Part shown: piece after piece, positions 18,956-27,617 of the stretch
Layout: every line of letters starts with the position of its first letter
How positions within the stretch are numbered: position 1 is the stretch's first letter
Origin: DATLWN01 sp964492895
GTDB lineage: Bacteria; Pseudomonadota; Zetaproteobacteria; Mariprofundales; Mariprofundaceae
Reading direction: 5' to 3'
DNA length: 64,000 bases
Assembly (NCBI GenBank): GCA_964492895.1
Contig: CAZBLR010000008.1
Location: forward strand, 1-64,000
Notes under the pieces: generated by a model
The model's input: the letters and a program-made list of their open reading frames with translations, nothing else
Databases searched by the model: none
What the model was told of the DNA's origin: nothing
Position numbers and translations under genes: made by a program

Positions 18956-20101
18956 TCAGCCGTCGCGGCGGAAGGGGGTCAGCCGTCCGGCTTCCTGCAT
19001 GTACTGCCCGACGCCCTCGCGCTCGCGGTCGAGGTAGTCCGCGATGGCGTGGCGGAAGGCCGGATGCGCGATCCAGTGCATGCTGTGCGTGGCCGCCGGC
19101 TCCAGGCCGCGGCCGAGCTTGTGTTCGCCCTGGGCACCGGCCTCGAAGCGCGCCAGGCCCTGCGCGATGCAATACGCGATCGGTGCGTAGTAGCACAGCT
19201 CGAAATGCAGGCAGGGCAGGTCCTCGAAGCTGCCCCAGTAGCGGCCGTACAGGGTGTCCGGGCCCTGGACCAGCAAGGCCCCGGCGATGACGCGCCCGTC
19301 CCGCTCGGCCAGGCACAGCCGGAAGGCATCGGCCATCGTCGATGCCCACAGGCGGAAGCATTCGCGGTTCAGATAGGCGGGGCTCCCCTTGACCATCATG
19401 TGCCGGCGGTACAACGCGACCATGGCATCCCATTGCGTCTCGCCGGCCTCGTTCCCGGCCACCATGCGGATGGTGACCTGTTCGCGCGCGATGCGCCGCT
19501 CGCGCCGGGCCTCCTTGCGCCGCTTCGATGAAAAGCCGGCCAGGAAGTCCTCGAAATCCCCATAGCCGTTGTTGTGCCAGTGGAACTGGCAATCCTGGCG
19601 CGGCAGCAGCCCGGCCCGCTGCCAGAGATCCGCTTCGTGTTGTGTCGGGAACAGCACATGCATGGATGAGACGTCCAGGGACTCGGCCAGGGCGATGGCG
19701 GCCGCGATCAGCCGTTCGCAAACGGCACCGGCATCCGCATCGGGGTGGACCAGCAGGCGCGGCCCGGTGGCCGGCGTATAGGGCACGGCGCTGACCAGCT
19801 TCGGGTAGTAGTCGATGCCGGCACGGGCATAGGCATCGGCCCAGGCCCAGTCGAACACGAATTCCCCGAAGCTGTGCGCCTTCAGATACAGCGGCAGGGC
19901 ACCGACGACGGCATCCCCTTGCCGGCAGACGAGGTGCATCGGTGTCCAGCCGGTGGCGGCCGACACGCTGCCGCTGGCCTCCATGGCATGCAGGAAGGCG
20001 TGGCGCAGGAAGGGCTGGCCCGAGGTGAGCGCGTCCCACTGCCGGGCCGGGATCCCGTCGATGGTGGCGATGGTCTCGCAGTGCAGCTCGGGGGCGTTCA
20101 T
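18956..20101 (-). CDS. FemAB-like GNAT N-acyltransferase (PF04339-type)
   Basis: A 381-residue protein from the ATG at 20101. Conserved stretches TGWTPMHLVCRQGD, YLKAHSFGEFVFDWAWADAY, YYPKLVSAVPYTPATGPRLL and ARFEAGAQGEHKLGRGL are those of the peptidoglycan-biosynthesis-like GNAT family. The frame is open to an ATG at 20167, but that start would leave only 9 bases to the divergent ribD start. The shorter form is preferred, though its ribosome-binding site is weak. Likely an aminoacyl or acyl transferase; the substrate is unknown. Confidence 0.8.
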   Translation of the reverse strand: MNAPELHCETIATIDGIPARQWDALTSGQPFLRHAFLHAMEASGSVSAATGWTPMHLVCRQGDAVVGALPLYLKAHSFGEFVFDWAWADAYARAGIDYYPKLVSAVPYTPATGPRLLVHPDADAGAVCERLIAAAIALAESLDVSSMHVLFPTQHEADLWQRAGLLPRQDCQFHWHNNGYGDFEDFLAGFSSKRRKEARRERRIAREQVTIRMVAGNEAGETQWDAMVALYRRHMMVKGSPAYLNRECFRLWASTMADAFRLCLAERDGRVIAGALLVQGPDTLYGRYWGSFEDLPCLHFELCYYAPIAYCIAQGLARFEAGAQGEHKLGRGLEPAATHSMHWIAHPAFRHAIADYLDREREGVGQYMQEAGRLTPFRRDG

Positions 20102-20176
20102 GTCCGGATGATTGGGCAGGACGATGCGGCGATGCAAGCGCTTTGCCTTTTGGGCGCGCTGTGCCATCTTCCGGCC

Positions 20177-21277
20177 ATGGCGGAGCGAAAGTCACCCCGG
20201 GGAGATGAGGATGTGCGCTGGATGCGGCGGGCGCTGGCGCTGGCGCGGCGCGGCATCGGCACCACGCACCCCAATCCGCGCGTCGGTGCCGTGGTGGTCA
20301 AGGACGGTGTCAAACTCGGCGAGGGCTGGCATGCCTTCCCCGGTGGCCCCCATGCCGAGGTCGAGGCGTTGCGGGCGGCCGGTGATGCGGCCCGCGGTGC
20401 CACGATGTATGTGTCGCTGGAGCCCTGTGCGGCGCACGGGCGTACGCCGCCGTGCACCGAGGCCATCCTCGATGCCGGCATCCGGCGCCTGGTCTATGCC
20501 TCGGCCGATCCGAATCCCCAGATGTCCGGCGGCGGCCAGTGGCTGGGCAATCATGGTGTCGAGGTCCGGGGCGGGGTGCTGCACGCCGATGCGGATGCGC
20601 TGAACCGCCCGTTTTTCCACCATCTCCATCATGCCAGGCCGTTCGTGCTGGCCAAGGCGGCCATGTCGCTCGATGGCATGCTGGCCACGCGCACGCATCA
20701 TTCGCAATGGATCAGCGGTCCGGAATCGAGGAAGCATGCGCATCGCCTTCGCGCCGAGTCGGATGCCATCCTGGTCGGAGCCGGGACGCTCGAGCGTGAC
20801 AACCCGTCGCTGACGGTGCGCGATGCCCATGCGCTCGGACGACCGCCGCTCAGGGCCATCGTGGCCGGCCGCACGCCGGCGTTCTCCGGTGATTACCGCA
20901 TCCTGGAGGGGAAGGCCCCGACCCGGCTGTATGTGCGTGAGCGCAGTCTCGAGGCATCGAAGTGGGAGGCGGCGGGCGTCGAGGTGGTGCAGGCCGAAAC
21001 CCTGCATCAGCTGCTGATGCATCTGGGTCGGGATGCCCGCCTGGCCTTGCTGCTGGAAGGGGGCGGGCGCCTGCATGCCTCGTTCCTGGAGATGCGTTTG
21101 ACCGACGAGGTCGTGTTCTACCAGGCGCCGATCCTGATCGGCGGGCATGATGCCGTGAACTTCTGGAACGGCATCGGCTGTTCCCGCCTGTCGCAGGCCC
21201 CGCACGTGGATGTGACCGAGCGGCGCATGCTGGGAGCGGATCAGATGATCCGGGGACGTGTCGTCTATCCCGACTGA
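20177..21277 (+). CDS. ribD: riboflavin biosynthesis deaminase/reductase
   Basis: A 366-residue bifunctional enzyme of riboflavin synthesis. The N-terminal deaminase has the zinc site HAEVEAL and PCAAHGRTPPC; the C-terminal reductase begins around residue 150 (PFVLAKAAMSLDGMLAT) with SDAILVGAGTLERDNPSLTVR and LLLEGGGRLHASFL. Both active regions look intact. The comEC frame starts 20 bases before the ribD stop, so the two genes are probably translationally coupled. No FMN riboswitch was recognised upstream. Confidence 0.95.
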   Translation: MAERKSPRGDEDVRWMRRALALARRGIGTTHPNPRVGAVVVKDGVKLGEGWHAFPGGPHAEVEALRAAGDAARGATMYVSLEPCAAHGRTPPCTEAILDAGIRRLVYASADPNPQMSGGGQWLGNHGVEVRGGVLHADADALNRPFFHHLHHARPFVLAKAAMSLDGMLATRTHHSQWISGPESRKHAHRLRAESDAILVGAGTLERDNPSLTVRDAHALGRPPLRAIVAGRTPAFSGDYRILEGKAPTRLYVRERSLEASKWEAAGVEVVQAETLHQLLMHLGRDARLALLLEGGGRLHASFLEMRLTDEVVFYQAPILIGGHDAVNFWNGIGCSRLSQAPHVDVTERRMLGADQMIRGRVVYPD

Positions 21278-23690
21278 GGCCGCGCCGCCTGCGATCCGCC
21301 TTCTTCATTTTCTAGGCATGCCCTTGCTGTTTCCCGTAAGCGGCTTTGTGGCCGGGCTGCTGCTGGCCAGGACCGACCTGCTGGCACTTCATACGGCGCT
21401 GGCGCTGGCGGCCATGGGTCTGATGCTCGGTTTGTTGCACCGATTCCGGCCCCTGGCCGTCGGCTTGGCTGTCGGCATGGCCTGGGGCGGCGTCTCGCTG
21501 ATGTGGGAGGCGCATCGCCTGATCGTCGATCCGTCCTGGACCGGCACGGAGCAGCGGATTTCGGGCGAGATCACGGATGTCCGGGACTACCCGGGCCACC
21601 GCCTGCTGCGCCTTACCCATGTACGGCGCAGCGATGGGGCGGGGCTTGCGGCCAGCGTCCAGGTGTCGGTGTACGGCCGCGGACCCGCGTTGCGGCCGGG
21701 CATGCGCATCGCGGCCCGAGCCGTCATGCACCTGCCGCGCAACGCCGGCAATCCTGGGGCGTTCGATTATCGCGCCTACTGCTTCGATCGCGGCATCGCG
21801 ATGGTCGGCAGCCTGCGCGGCGAGCCCCGTGTGCTCGGCGTCCATGCCTCCTGGCTGCAGCGCCTGCGCTGGCGGATCGGGCAGGCACTGACGCCGCTGC
21901 CCGGGGCCGACCAGGGCGTGCTGCGTGCCCTGCTGCTGGGCGATCGCAGCCGCATCCCGGTGCCGGTGCAGGATGATTTCGCCGCCACCGGCACGGCCCA
22001 TCTGCTGGCCATCTCCGGTCTGCATGTCGGCATGGTGGCTGCCTGGGCCTTTTTCCTGGTCTGGTGGCTGTTGACGCGGCGAGAGGCCTGGATCGTGGCC
22101 GTGCCGGTGCGGCGTGTGGCACTGGGGGCCGGGGTGCTTGCCGCCTGCGCCTACGCCACGCTGGCGGGCTGGCCGTTGCCGGCCGAGCGGGCGGCGATGA
22201 TGCTGGCCGCCGCCGCAGCCGCCTGGCTGCTTCGTCGCCATAGCGAGCCGGTCAATACCCTGCTGGCGGCACTGCTGCTGATCCTGCTGGTCGATCCGGC
22301 GGCCGTCGCCTCGGTTTCCCTGTGGCTGTCGTTCGCCGCCACGGCCGGCATCCTGGTCGTGATGGGCCGACGACGGGGTGGTGGCCGGTCCGGGCCGGGA
22401 GCCTGGATGGTGGCCATGCTGGCGGTGACCGTGGTGGCCTCGTTGGCGACCCTGCCCGTGATCGCCGACGTCTTCGGCCGCTTGCCGCTGTATACCCTGC
22501 CGGCCAACCTCGTGGCCGTTCCCCTGTATACGCTGCTGGTCCTGCCCACCGCCCTGGTGGGCGAGGCACTGGCCCTGGTCGGCGCCGGCGCGTGGGCCAC
22601 GGCCTGCTTTCGTCTGGGCGGCATGGCCATCGATCGGTGCGACCGCCTGTTGGCAGCCATGCATGGCTGGCCCATGGGCAACCTGTGGGTGCCCGATCCG
22701 CCTGCTGCATCGGCCGTGTTCTATGTCCTGGGCATGGCGGTGGCCCTGCTGCTCGCCTATCGCGGACGCAGGCGCCTGGGCATCGCCGTCTCGGCACTGA
22801 CGCTGCTGGCCTGGGGGCTGTGGGTGGCCGCGGAGCGCCCGCCGGCGCAGCTGCAATGGGTCGTCTGGGATGTGGGGCAGGGGGCGGCCTCCAGCCTGTT
22901 GATGCCGGATGGCCGGGTGTTGTCCATGGACGTGCCGGGGCCGGCGGACAGCGCGTTCAACGGCGGTACCAAGGTGGCGGCCGGCCTGCGTGCCCTGGGA
23001 CTGGCCCATATCGACGTGCTGGCCCTGTCCCATGCGCAGGCCGACCATATGGGCGGGGCGGCGCGGCTGCTGGCGCAGCAGCGGCGCATCGGCGAGTTGT
23101 GGCTGGCGGATGCGCCGTCCAACCGCCGGCAGCCTCAGTTCCGGCAGTTGGCGGCCCGGGTCGAGGCAGGCGGCGGCCGGGTGCGCTGGCTGGCGCGGGG
23201 CGATGATCTGGATGTCGGTGGCACGGCCGTGCGGGTGCTGTGGCCGCCGCGCGGCATGGAGGCGGCGGCCCCCAACAACGCCTCGCTGGTGCTGTCGGTC
23301 AGGCCGGCGGGGCAGCCTCAGCGCCTGTTGTGGCCGGGCGATGTCGAGGGCGAGGCGGAGCGGGCCATGCTGGCGGGTGGGCTGGCGCCGCACTGGGCCA
23401 TGCTGATGCCGCACCACGGCAGCCTGACCTCGAGCAGCCGCGGCTTTCTGCAGGCGCTGCGTCCGGCCGAGGCCATCGCCCAGACCGGTGTCGGCAATCG
23501 TTACGGCTTTCCGAGACCCGCCGTGGTCCGGCGTTATGAGGCGCTCGGCGCCAGGGTATGGAATACGGCGGACGGCGCGGTGATCGCGCGCTGGCGGACG
23601 GGGTCCGGCGATGCCACGCTGCGCCAGTTCCGCCAGGATGCCGAGGGGCGGCGAGACCGCGCATTGCAGTGGTGGCGGGGGTCTCTATAA
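21258..23690 (+). CDS. comEC: DNA internalisation competence protein ComEC/Rec2
   Basis: An 810-residue polytopic membrane protein. It has the N-terminal DUF4131/OB-like part (residues about 20-220), the ComEC channel domain with GVLRALLLGDRS, TGTAHLLAISGLHVGMVAAW and WPLPAERAAMMLA, and the C-terminal metallo-beta-lactamase-like domain (VVWDVGQGAASSLL, SHAQADHMGGAARLL, LMPHHGSLTSSS). It would transport single-stranded DNA across the inner membrane during transformation. The canonical HxHxDH reads HAQADH here, as the second position varies in this family. The GTG start at 21258 overlaps ribD; an ATG at 21318 is an alternative. No other competence genes are in the window. Confidence 0.92.
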   Translation: MSSIPTEAAPPAIRLLHFLGMPLLFPVSGFVAGLLLARTDLLALHTALALAAMGLMLGLLHRFRPLAVGLAVGMAWGGVSLMWEAHRLIVDPSWTGTEQRISGEITDVRDYPGHRLLRLTHVRRSDGAGLAASVQVSVYGRGPALRPGMRIAARAVMHLPRNAGNPGAFDYRAYCFDRGIAMVGSLRGEPRVLGVHASWLQRLRWRIGQALTPLPGADQGVLRALLLGDRSRIPVPVQDDFAATGTAHLLAISGLHVGMVAAWAFFLVWWLLTRREAWIVAVPVRRVALGAGVLAACAYATLAGWPLPAERAAMMLAAAAAAWLLRRHSEPVNTLLAALLLILLVDPAAVASVSLWLSFAATAGILVVMGRRRGGGRSGPGAWMVAMLAVTVVASLATLPVIADVFGRLPLYTLPANLVAVPLYTLLVLPTALVGEALALVGAGAWATACFRLGGMAIDRCDRLLAAMHGWPMGNLWVPDPPAASAVFYVLGMAVALLLAYRGRRRLGIAVSALTLLAWGLWVAAERPPAQLQWVVWDVGQGAASSLLMPDGRVLSMDVPGPADSAFNGGTKVAAGLRALGLAHIDVLALSHAQADHMGGAARLLAQQRRIGELWLADAPSNRRQPQFRQLAARVEAGGGRVRWLARGDDLDVGGTAVRVLWPPRGMEAAAPNNASLVLSVRPAGQPQRLLWPGDVEGEAERAMLAGGLAPHWAMLMPHHGSLTSSSRGFLQALRPAEAIAQTGVGNRYGFPRPAVVRRYEALGARVWNTADGAVIARWRTGSGDATLRQFRQDAEGRRDRALQWWRGSL

Positions 23691-23691
23691 T
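23664..23691 (+). promoter_or_regulatory. sigma70-type promoter for exbB-exbD-lysC
   Basis: TTGCAG, 16 bases, then a perfect TATAAT at 23686-23691 overlap the 3' end of comEC. This gives a leader of about 50 bases before exbB. Confidence 0.65.
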
Positions 23692-23748
23692 CGCCGGCTC
23701 AAAGCCGACCCCGTCCGCGACGGGTTGCAAACGGCCATGGAGGCGTCA

Positions 23749-24354
23749 GTGATAGCGTTTTTCCAAGCAGGCGGCACGGTGATGTATTTTCTGCTCGCCG
23801 CGTCCATCCTTTCCCTTACCCTGATCTTCGAGCGGAGCTGGAGCCTCAGGCGTTCGGTCGTGGTTCCCCTGAAGCAGGTCCAGGAAGTCGAGACTGCGGT
23901 CAAGGCCGGCGACGTGGACGGGGCGATCAAGGTCTGCCGTGAATCCAACACCACGATGGGGCGTATCCTGTGGGTGGCGCTGAAGAACCGCGGCGTCAGC
24001 CGCGGCGTCCTGAAGGAGATCCTCGAGGAGATCGGCAGGCAGGAGGTCGCCTATCTGGACCGCTACATCAACCTGCTCGGCGTGATCGCCTCGGTGGCAC
24101 CGCTGCTGGGCCTGCTGGGTACGGTGATCGGCATGATCGAGGTGTTCGACCAGATCTCGCTGGTCGGCGTGGGCAAGGCCGATGTGCTGGCCGGCGGCAT
24201 CGCCAAGGCCCTGAACACCACCGTGGCCGGCCTGTGCGTGGCGATTCCGTCGCTGGTGGCCTACCGGATTTTTGAGTCACGGGTCAACAACTTCGTGGTC
24301 GAGATCGAGCATCATGCCCTGCGCTTCGTGGAGATGCTGAAGGGCGAGCGCTGA
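23749..24354 (+). CDS. exbB: ExbB/TolQ-type proton channel protein
   Basis: A 201-residue inner-membrane protein of the MotA/TolQ/ExbB family. It has three hydrophobic helices, the first FFQAGGTVMYFLLAASILSLTLIF and the conserved pair at residues about 115-185 (LGVIASVAPLLGLLGTVIGMIEVF and IAKALNTTVAGLCVAIPSLVAYRIF). With ExbD it uses the proton gradient to energise outer-membrane transport. The GTG at 23749 has GGAGG five bases upstream; an in-frame ATG at 23737 overlaps that ribosome-binding site and is less likely. The exbD ATG overlaps the stop codon by one base. A TonB gene is not seen nearby. Confidence 0.9.
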   Translation: MIAFFQAGGTVMYFLLAASILSLTLIFERSWSLRRSVVVPLKQVQEVETAVKAGDVDGAIKVCRESNTTMGRILWVALKNRGVSRGVLKEILEEIGRQEVAYLDRYINLLGVIASVAPLLGLLGTVIGMIEVFDQISLVGVGKADVLAGGIAKALNTTVAGLCVAIPSLVAYRIFESRVNNFVVEIEHHALRFVEMLKGER

Positions 24355-24764
24355 TGCAGCTGCGCAATCGCCGCAATAGCGACTACGGCGTCGACCTGAC
24401 GCCGCTGGTCGACGTGGTGTTCATGCTGCTGCTGTTCTTCATGGTGACCACGAGCTTCAATGTATCGACGAGCCTGAAGCTGGAGCTGCCGACCAGCCAC
24501 TCCACGGTCAAGGAGCAGCAGATCAAGGAGGTCAAGGTCCAGATCGATGCCGATGACCAGATCTACGTCCAGGACGAGAAGGTCAGCGACGACGACCTCA
24601 GGCGGCGCATCCTGAATATCAGCAAGGGTGACCCGAACATGCGGGTCGTGATCCAGGCCGATGCCAATTCCCGCCACAAGCGCCTGGTGCTGGTGCTCGA
24701 TACCCTGCGTGAGCTGGGCATGGGCAAGGTCGGCATCGCCACCGTTCCTCAGGGACAACAGTGA
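24354..24764 (+). CDS. exbD: ExbD/TolR-type biopolymer transport protein
   Basis: A 136-residue protein with a short cytoplasmic N-terminus, one transmembrane helix (VDLTPLVDVVFMLLLFFMVTTSF) and a periplasmic domain. The conserved proton-relay Asp is in LVDVVF. It starts at the ATG overlapping the exbB stop and ends overlapping the lysC start, so the three genes are coupled. It partners ExbB in TonB- or Tol-type energy transduction. Confidence 0.92.
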   Translation: MQLRNRRNSDYGVDLTPLVDVVFMLLLFFMVTTSFNVSTSLKLELPTSHSTVKEQQIKEVKVQIDADDQIYVQDEKVSDDDLRRRILNISKGDPNMRVVIQADANSRHKRLVLVLDTLRELGMGKVGIATVPQGQQ

Positions 24765-25996
24765 TGCGCGTGGTTCAGAAGTTCGGCGGCACCTCGGTCG
24801 GGAGCCTGGAGCGCATCCGCAAGACCGCCGATATCGTGGAGCGGGAATGGAAGGACGGCCATGAGCTGGCCGTCGTGGTGTCGGCCATGAGCGGTGAGAC
24901 GAACCGCCTGCTGCAGATGGCACGCGATCTGGATTACCGGGCCTCGCCCCGCGAGATGGATGCCCTCGTGGCCACCGGCGAGCAGGTCAGTGCGGCGCTT
25001 CTGGCCATCGAGCTGTGCCGGCGGGGGATGAAGGCGTTTTCCTACAACGGCATGCAGGTGGGATTCCGCACCGACGGCCATTTCACGCGTGCCCGTATCC
25101 GGGGCATGGATGCCGACAGGTTTCTCGGTCACATGTCCCGGCGCGAGATCCCGGTGTTCACCGGTTTCCAGGGTATCGACGATGAGGGGAATATCACGAC
25201 CCTGGGCCGTGGCGGTTCCGATACCTCGGCCGTGGCGGTGGCCATCGCCCTGAAGGCGGACAGCTGCGACATCTATACCGATGTGGACGGCATCTATTCC
25301 ACCGATCCGCGCATCGTGCCGAAGGCGCGCAAGATCGATCGCATCAGCTTCGAGGAGATGCTGGAATTCGCCTCGCTGGGGGCGAAGGTGCTGCAGACGC
25401 GCAGCGTCGAATTGGCCATGCGCTACAACATGCCGATTCATCTGCGGTCGAGTTTCAAGGATGTGCCGGGAACGCTGGTGATGCAGGAGGACGAGAGCAT
25501 GGAACGAGCAAGCGTGACGGGTGTGGCCTACAACCGCGACGAGGCCAAGGTCACCGTGCAGGGTATTCCGGACCGTCCCGGTATCGCCGCGACCCTGTTC
25601 GGGCCGGTGGCCGAGGCCGGCATCAATGTCGACGTGATCGTGCAGAACGTCAGCGAGCAGGGCTTCACCGACCTGACCTTCACCGTGCCCTCGGCCGACC
25701 TGGACGCGGCGATGGAGCTGGTGCGCAAACAGGCCGATGCCATGGGCGCGCGCAACGTCATCGGCGGCGGCGGCCTGGCCAAGGTCTCGATCATCGGTGT
25801 CGGCATGCGTTCGCACGCCGGCGTGGCCCAGAAGATGTTCGATACCCTGGCGAAGAGCGGCATCAACATCCACATGATCTCGACCAGCGAGATCAAGGTG
25901 ACGGTGGTGATCGCCACCAAGGATGTGGACGCCGCGGTGCAGGCGCTGCACACGGCCTTCGGGCTGGATATGGTGGAAAACACCACGAATCCGTGA
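24764..25996 (+). CDS. lysC: aspartate kinase
   Basis: A 410-residue monofunctional aspartokinase catalysing the first step of the lysine, threonine and methionine pathway. The catalytic domain shows VQKFGGTSVGS, TGEQVSAALLA, GRGGSDTSAVAVA and YTDVDGIYSTDPR. Two C-terminal ACT repeats (VTVQGIPDRPGIAATLFGPVA and VSIIGVGMRSHAGVAQKMFD) imply feedback control by lysine and/or threonine. The ATG overlaps the exbD stop by one base. csrA follows after its own promoter, an order common in gammaproteobacteria (lysC-csrA). Confidence 0.95.
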   Translation: MRVVQKFGGTSVGSLERIRKTADIVEREWKDGHELAVVVSAMSGETNRLLQMARDLDYRASPREMDALVATGEQVSAALLAIELCRRGMKAFSYNGMQVGFRTDGHFTRARIRGMDADRFLGHMSRREIPVFTGFQGIDDEGNITTLGRGGSDTSAVAVAIALKADSCDIYTDVDGIYSTDPRIVPKARKIDRISFEEMLEFASLGAKVLQTRSVELAMRYNMPIHLRSSFKDVPGTLVMQEDESMERASVTGVAYNRDEAKVTVQGIPDRPGIAATLFGPVAEAGINVDVIVQNVSEQGFTDLTFTVPSADLDAAMELVRKQADAMGARNVIGGGGLAKVSIIGVGMRSHAGVAQKMFDTLAKSGINIHMISTSEIKVTVVIATKDVDAAVQALHTAFGLDMVENTTNP

Positions 25997-26004
25997 CCCC
26001 CGGC

Positions 26005-26033
26005 TTGCAAAACGCCCCTGGCCGGTCTATTCA
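26005..26033 (+). promoter_or_regulatory. probable csrA promoter
   Basis: TTGCAA, a 17-base spacer and TATTCA lie just after the lysC stop and 20 bases before the csrA ATG. A reasonable but not perfect sigma70 match. Confidence 0.5.
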
Positions 26034-26052
26034 GGCTGGTAAGGGAGGATCC

Positions 26053-26250
26053 ATGCTCGTCTTGACACGCAAGGCAGGTGAGGTGATCGCGATCGGGGAC
26101 GATATCCAGGTGCGCGTGCTGGCCATCAAGGGCGGGCAGGTGCGCATCGGCGTCGAGGCGCCGCGTCAGATTTCGGTGAATCGTGAGGAGGTGCTGCGCT
26201 CCAGGATGGATTCAGCCGAACTGCAATTATCACCCATCATCGACAAATAA
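26053..26250 (+). CDS. csrA: carbon storage regulator CsrA
   Basis: A 65-residue RNA-binding dimer that represses or stabilises mRNAs by binding GGA-containing leaders. The sequence MLVLTRKAGEVIAIGDDI, VRIGVEAPRQISVNREEV is the full family signature, including the RNA-contact residues at both ends (LTRK and VxREE). GGGAGGATCC directly precedes the ATG; this GGA-rich leader could allow autoregulation. In other bacteria CsrA controls glycogen and cyclic-di-GMP genes, both of which are present in this window. Confidence 0.97.
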   Translation: MLVLTRKAGEVIAIGDDIQVRVLAIKGGQVRIGVEAPRQISVNREEVLRSRMDSAELQLSPIIDK

Positions 26251-26300
26251 CGCTGGGGTAGCCGGACGTTGGACGGCGGCGGAAATTTTCCGCTTGTTAG

Positions 26301-26324
26301 GATAATGATAATGGTTATCATTAT
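26301..26324. promoter_or_regulatory. Fur box over the fur promoter
   Basis: A near-consensus Fur site: GATAATGATAAT followed by GGTTATCATTAT, an inverted repeat ending 3 bases before the fur ATG. A TTGTTA...TATCAT promoter overlaps it, with predicted transcription start at or next to the ATG. Iron-dependent autorepression of fur and the FTR1 gene is the natural reading. Confidence 0.85.
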
Positions 26325-26327
26325 GCC

Positions 26328-26726
26328 ATGTCCCGACTGACCGCTCAGCGCCAGGCCATCCTGGAAGTCATCAGCAACTCCGATGTCCATTGGGAGGCGG
26401 AGTCGCTGGCCCGTGAGCTGGCGGACCGCGGACAGTCCATCGGCATTGCCACGGTATACCGGGGGCTGGCCGCGCTCGAGACCCTGGGACTGATCGACAG
26501 CATCCAGTTCGGCGGCAAGAAGCGTTATGAGCGGACCGACAAGGGCCATCACGATCATCTGGTCTGCACGGGCTGCGGCTCCATCGAGGAATTCATCCAT
26601 CCACAGATCGAACGGCTGCAGCAGGCTGCGGCCGAGCAAAAAGGTTTTATCATGACCGGACACCAGCTGGTGATCTACGGGCTGTGTCCCGAGTGCGCGG
26701 CTCGTCATCCGGTTGCGGGAGGCTAA
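26328..26726 (+). CDS. fur: ferric uptake regulator family protein
   Basis: A 132-residue Fur-family repressor. The N-terminal winged helix (RLTAQRQAILEVI, IGIATVYRGLAALETLGLI) precedes the dimerisation and metal domain with KGHHDHLVCTGCGSIEEF and YGLCPECAARH; both CxxC pairs and the HHDH metal motif are intact. Fur rather than Zur or PerR is favoured by the Fur box immediately upstream and the iron permease gene starting on the next base downstream. No Shine-Dalgarno sequence precedes the ATG, so the mRNA may be leaderless. Confidence 0.88.
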   Translation: MSRLTAQRQAILEVISNSDVHWEAESLARELADRGQSIGIATVYRGLAALETLGLIDSIQFGGKKRYERTDKGHHDHLVCTGCGSIEEFIHPQIERLQQAAAEQKGFIMTGHQLVIYGLCPECAARHPVAGG

Positions 26727-27617
26727 ATGGTTTCAGGTTTCATCATCATGTTCCGCGAGATGCTCGAGATGTCCTTGGTGCTGGGGGTGCTGTTCGTGGT
26801 GACGCGTCCGGTGCCGACGGCCCGACGATGGATCATCGGCGGCTCGTTCATCGGGTTTATCGGCGCCTCCTTCGTCGCGGCGTTCATGACGGAGATGGAG
26901 ACCAGCCTCCAGGGCAACGGCGAGTATGTGTTCAATGCCGTCGTGCTGGCGCTGGCCGCGGTCATGATCGCCTGGACCGTGGTGTGGATGGGTCGCCATG
27001 GCCGGGAGTTGAGCATGCGCATGCAGAAGGTCGGGCATTCGGTGGCGATCGGCGAGCTGCCCAAGACCGCATTGATGCTGGTGGCCCTGACCGCGGTGAT
27101 GCGCGAGGGATCGGAGGCGGTGTTCTTCATCTGGGGTGCGGCGGTCGCGGTGCCGCATGACGGCATGAACATGACCATCGGCGCCGTCCTCGGGGCCGTC
27201 GCCGCCATCGTGCTGGGCTACGTGATATACAAGGGCCTGCTGCGCGTACCGGTGAACCTGATCTTCCGCGTGATCGGCTGGCTGCTGGTCTTTCTGGCCT
27301 CGGGCATGGCGGGCAGGTCGGCAGGCGAGTTGGTGGATATCGGCGCGCTGCCCGGCGTGATCGACCCTCTGTGGGATGCCTCGAAGAGCTTCCCGAGCGA
27401 TAGCGGCCTGGGGCAATTCCTGAACATCATGGTCGGATACAGCGATTCTCCCAGCGCCATGCAGGTCGGCGTGTTCGTGGTCAGCCTGGTTGTGATGATC
27501 TGGCTGTACCTCCATTACGCCAGGCCGGTGGTGGCGCAGCCGCTAGACCAGCAGGATGAAGACCGTGCTCAGAATGCCCATCGGCAGGAGGCCGGCGATC
27601 AGCCACAGGCGGGCTGA
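26727..27617 (+). CDS. FTR1-family iron permease
   Basis: A 296-residue inner-membrane protein with about seven hydrophobic segments. Two acidic iron-transport motifs are present, REMLE at residues about 10-14 and REGSE at about 126-130, the hallmark of FTR1/EfeU permeases. The ATG begins on the base after the fur stop, so fur and the permease form an operon under the Fur box. The periplasmic partners EfeO/EfeB are not visible. The last 75 bases overlap the convergent DUF4010 gene, and the hydrophilic tail (QDEDRAQNAHRQEAGDQPQ) is the antisense of that gene's C-terminus. Confidence 0.9.
   Translation: MVSGFIIMFREMLEMSLVLGVLFVVTRPVPTARRWIIGGSFIGFIGASFVAAFMTEMETSLQGNGEYVFNAVVLALAAVMIAWTVVWMGRHGRELSMRMQKVGHSVAIGELPKTALMLVALTAVMREGSEAVFFIWGAAVAVPHDGMNMTIGAVLGAVAAIVLGYVIYKGLLRVPVNLIFRVIGWLLVFLASGMAGRSAGELVDIGALPGVIDPLWDASKSFPSDSGLGQFLNIMVGYSDSPSAMQVGVFVVSLVVMIWLYLHYARPVVAQPLDQQDEDRAQNAHRQEAGDQPQAG

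Noticed and set aside
26251..26327. tRNA-Ser expected after lysC-csrA in many gammaproteobacteria
   Set aside because: No cloverleaf or T-loop sequence is present; the gap holds only the Fur box and promoter.
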